Part shown: positions 54,142 to 64,000 of the stretch, piece by piece | Layout: each line of letters starts with the position of its first letter | Position numbering within the stretch: position 1 is the stretch's first letter | Source: an uncultured Helicobacter sp. | GTDB lineage: Bacteria > Campylobacterota > Campylobacteria > Campylobacterales > Helicobacteraceae | DNA: 64,000 nt | Direction of reading: 5' to 3' | Assembly: GCF_947367035.1 (NCBI RefSeq) | Contig: NZ_CANBCA010000004.1 | Coordinates: 1 to 64,000, forward strand | Notes under the pieces: model-generated | Seen by the model: the letters and a program-made list of their open reading frames with translations, nothing else | Told to the model about the DNA's origin: nothing | Databases searched by the model: none | Position numbers and translations under genes: made by a program

Positions 54142-54624
54142 ATGACAAAAGTAGAAAAAACTGCTCTAATTGAAAATCTTACTACTGATTTTAAGGCGTC
54201 TAATGCTATTGCAGTATGCGATTATAAAGGGTTAAGCGTTAAGCAATTAGAATCTTTAAGAGCCAATGCAAGAGAGCAAAAGATTAAAGTCCAAGTGATT
54301 AAAAATACACTTGCTTCTATCGCATTTAAAAATTTTGGAGTTGAAGATTTAGAGTTAAAAGAGAATAATATTTTTGTTTGGGGCGAAGACCAGATTTCTT
54401 TAGCTAAAACAATTTGTAAATTCTCAGATTCTGTGGGTGGTAAGCTTGTAATCAAAGCGGGCTATTTTGAGGGTGAAATTGTAGATGCAAAATATATTGA
54501 AGCTGTTTCAAAATTACCTTCTAAAGAAGAGCTTATTGGTATGTTGTTGTCCGTTTGGACTGCTCCTGCTCGTTACTTTGTTACAGGGTTGGATAATTTA
54601 CGCAAACAAAAAGAAACACAATAA
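54142..54624 (+). CDS. rplJ: 50S ribosomal protein L10
   Basis: A 160-residue L10. [20 protein letters not shown] and [19 protein letters not shown] are typical N-terminal parts, with [11 protein letters not shown] after them. The C-terminal helix binds L12 dimers. It is followed after 16 bases by rplL, the constant pair. It carries the best ribosome-binding site in this part of the window. Confidence 0.97.
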   Translation: MTKVEKTALIENLTTDFKASNAIAVCDYKGLSVKQLESLRANAREQKIKVQVIKNTLASIAFKNFGVEDLELKENNIFVWGEDQISLAKTICKFSDSVGGKLVIKAGYFEGEIVDAKYIEAVSKLPSKEELIGMLLSVWTAPARYFVTGLDNLRKQKETQ

Positions 54625-54640
54625 ATTTTAGGAGAAAATT

Positions 54641-55015
54641 ATGGCAATTTCAAAAGAAGATGTATTAGAGTATATCGGGAATCTTTCTGTTATGGAGCTT
54701 TCAGAGCTTGTGAAAGCGTTTGAAGAAAAGTTTGGTGTTTCAGCAGCACCAACTGTTGTTGCAGGTGCAGCAGCTGCAGGTGGTGCAGCAGCCGTAGAAG
54801 AAAAAACGGAATTTGATATTATCTTAACCGATAGTGGTGATAAAAAGATTAATGTCATCAAAGTAGTGCGTGAGGTAACAGGTCTTGGCTTAAAAGAAGC
54901 AAAAGATGCAGTGGAGAAAACTCCATTTACCGTTAAAGAGGGTATTAAAAAAGAAGATGCAGATGCAATCAAAGCAAAATTTGAAGAAGCAGGTGCTAAA
55001 GTCGATATTAAATAA
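54641..55015 (+). CDS. rplL: 50S ribosomal protein L7/L12
   Basis: A 124-residue L7/L12. The N-terminal dimer domain ([24 protein letters not shown]) is followed by an Ala/Val/Gly-rich hinge and the C-terminal domain ([23 protein letters not shown]), shown here only in part. L12 recruits translation GTPases. It lies just before a terminator-like hairpin that separates it from rpoBC. Confidence 0.97.
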   Translation: MAISKEDVLEYIGNLSVMELSELVKAFEEKFGVSAAPTVVAGAAAAGGAAAVEEKTEFDIILTDSGDKKINVIKVVREVTGLGLKEAKDAVEKTPFTVKEGIKKEDADAIKAKFEEAGAKVDIK

Positions 55016-55020
55016 TTTTA

Positions 55021-63730
<8,710 letters not shown>

Positions 63731-63787
63731 AAGGCGAATTAAGGTTATTTAGACCTTAATTTAAGTAAAAATAAAGTGTGATTTGCT

Positions 63788-63793
63788 TATAAT
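63788..63793 (+). promoter_or_regulatory. Predicted -10 box before rpsL
   Basis: TATAAT in TTTGCTTATAATCCG, 45 bases before the rpsL GTG. It suggests that rpsL and the genes after it have a promoter separate from rpoBC. Confidence 0.6.
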
Positions 63794-63837
63794 CCGCTTC
63801 ATTTTCTCTATTAAATAATTTTAGGAAGGAAAGACAA

Positions 63838-64000
63838 GTGCCAACGATTAATCAGTTGATTAGAAGAGAACGAAAGAAAGTTATTAAGAAGTCAAAGTCT
63901 CCAGCTTTGGTGGTTTGCCCTCAAAGGAGAGGGGTTTGCACACGTGTTTATACCACAACACCCAAAAAACCTAATTCTGCTTTAAGAAAGGTTGCGAAAG
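63838..64000 (+). CDS. rpsL: 30S ribosomal protein S12 (3' end outside window)
   Basis: The first 54 codons of S12, starting with GTG after AGGAAGGAAAG. It reads [15 protein letters not shown], then [25 protein letters not shown] (last part family-specific). The Lys in TPKKPNS that is changed in many streptomycin-resistant strains is wild type. The window ends within the gene. Confidence 0.95.
   Translation, partial: MPTINQLIRRERKKVIKKSKSPALVVCPQRRGVCTRVYTTTPKKPNSALRKVAK

Overview
The window is a low-GC chromosomal segment of an epsilonproteobacterium, most likely a Helicobacter. The strongest marker is a single 2881-codon rpoB-rpoC fusion gene, a Helicobacter/Wolinella trait. Other support comes from a 23S-5S rRNA unit, the string mutS2 / small membrane protein / murC / aspB-type aminotransferase, and poly-G tracts in surface-glycan genes. 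A PglB oligosaccharyltransferase, purine-synthesis genes and a Pst phosphate transporter point to an enterohepatic species (H. pullorum / H. canadensis-like) rather than H. pylori. That species-level call is inference.

Layout. 1-2314: 3' half of 23S rRNA, then 5S rRNA. 2.6-4.8 kb: a PmtA/KsgA-like methyltransferase, a small secreted protein and rplM-rpsI. 5.0-11.3 kb: pglB, asnB and a ThiF/MoeB enzyme as a tight unit, a gene-poor gap with a decayed small gene and a repeat, then a MidA-family methyltransferase. 11.6-33.9 kb is almost all minus strand: mutS2-murC-aminotransferase-DEAD helicase-CSD/coiled-coil protein; ctpA-purC-purS-purQ-SH3 protein-plsC; a membrane-associated GTPase; mnmG; a chemoreceptor; pstSCAB. 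34.1-37.3 kb plus strand: a CDF-like transporter, then CheX-like, fliN, fliO-like and tonB-like genes that overlap or nearly touch.

37.3-45.0 kb is a surface-glycan locus with five glycosyltransferase-type genes, a capsule-type protein, a small protein and one divergent methyltransferase. Four homopolymeric G/C tracts of 9-11 bases lie in four different genes, so the locus looks built for phase variation. rny, a 5-formyl-THF cyclo-ligase family gene, a membrane protein and a TonB-dependent receptor follow to 49.9 kb.

50.0-64.0 kb is the translation/transcription core on the plus strand: tRNA-Thr, -Tyr, -Gly, -Thr, tuf, rpmG, tRNA-Trp, secE, nusG, rplK, rplA, rplJ, rplL, rpoBC and the start of rpsL. 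Control elements visible here include a consensus sigma70 promoter before the tRNAs, a hairpin over the rplJ ribosome-binding site and a terminator-like attenuator between rplL and rpoBC.

I saw no CRISPR array, insertion sequence or prophage. The most distinctive content is the multi-tract phase-variable glycan locus, the pglB-asnB-thiF unit outside any glycan-synthesis locus, and the unusual CSD/coiled-coil/receiver-like protein beside the RNA helicase.
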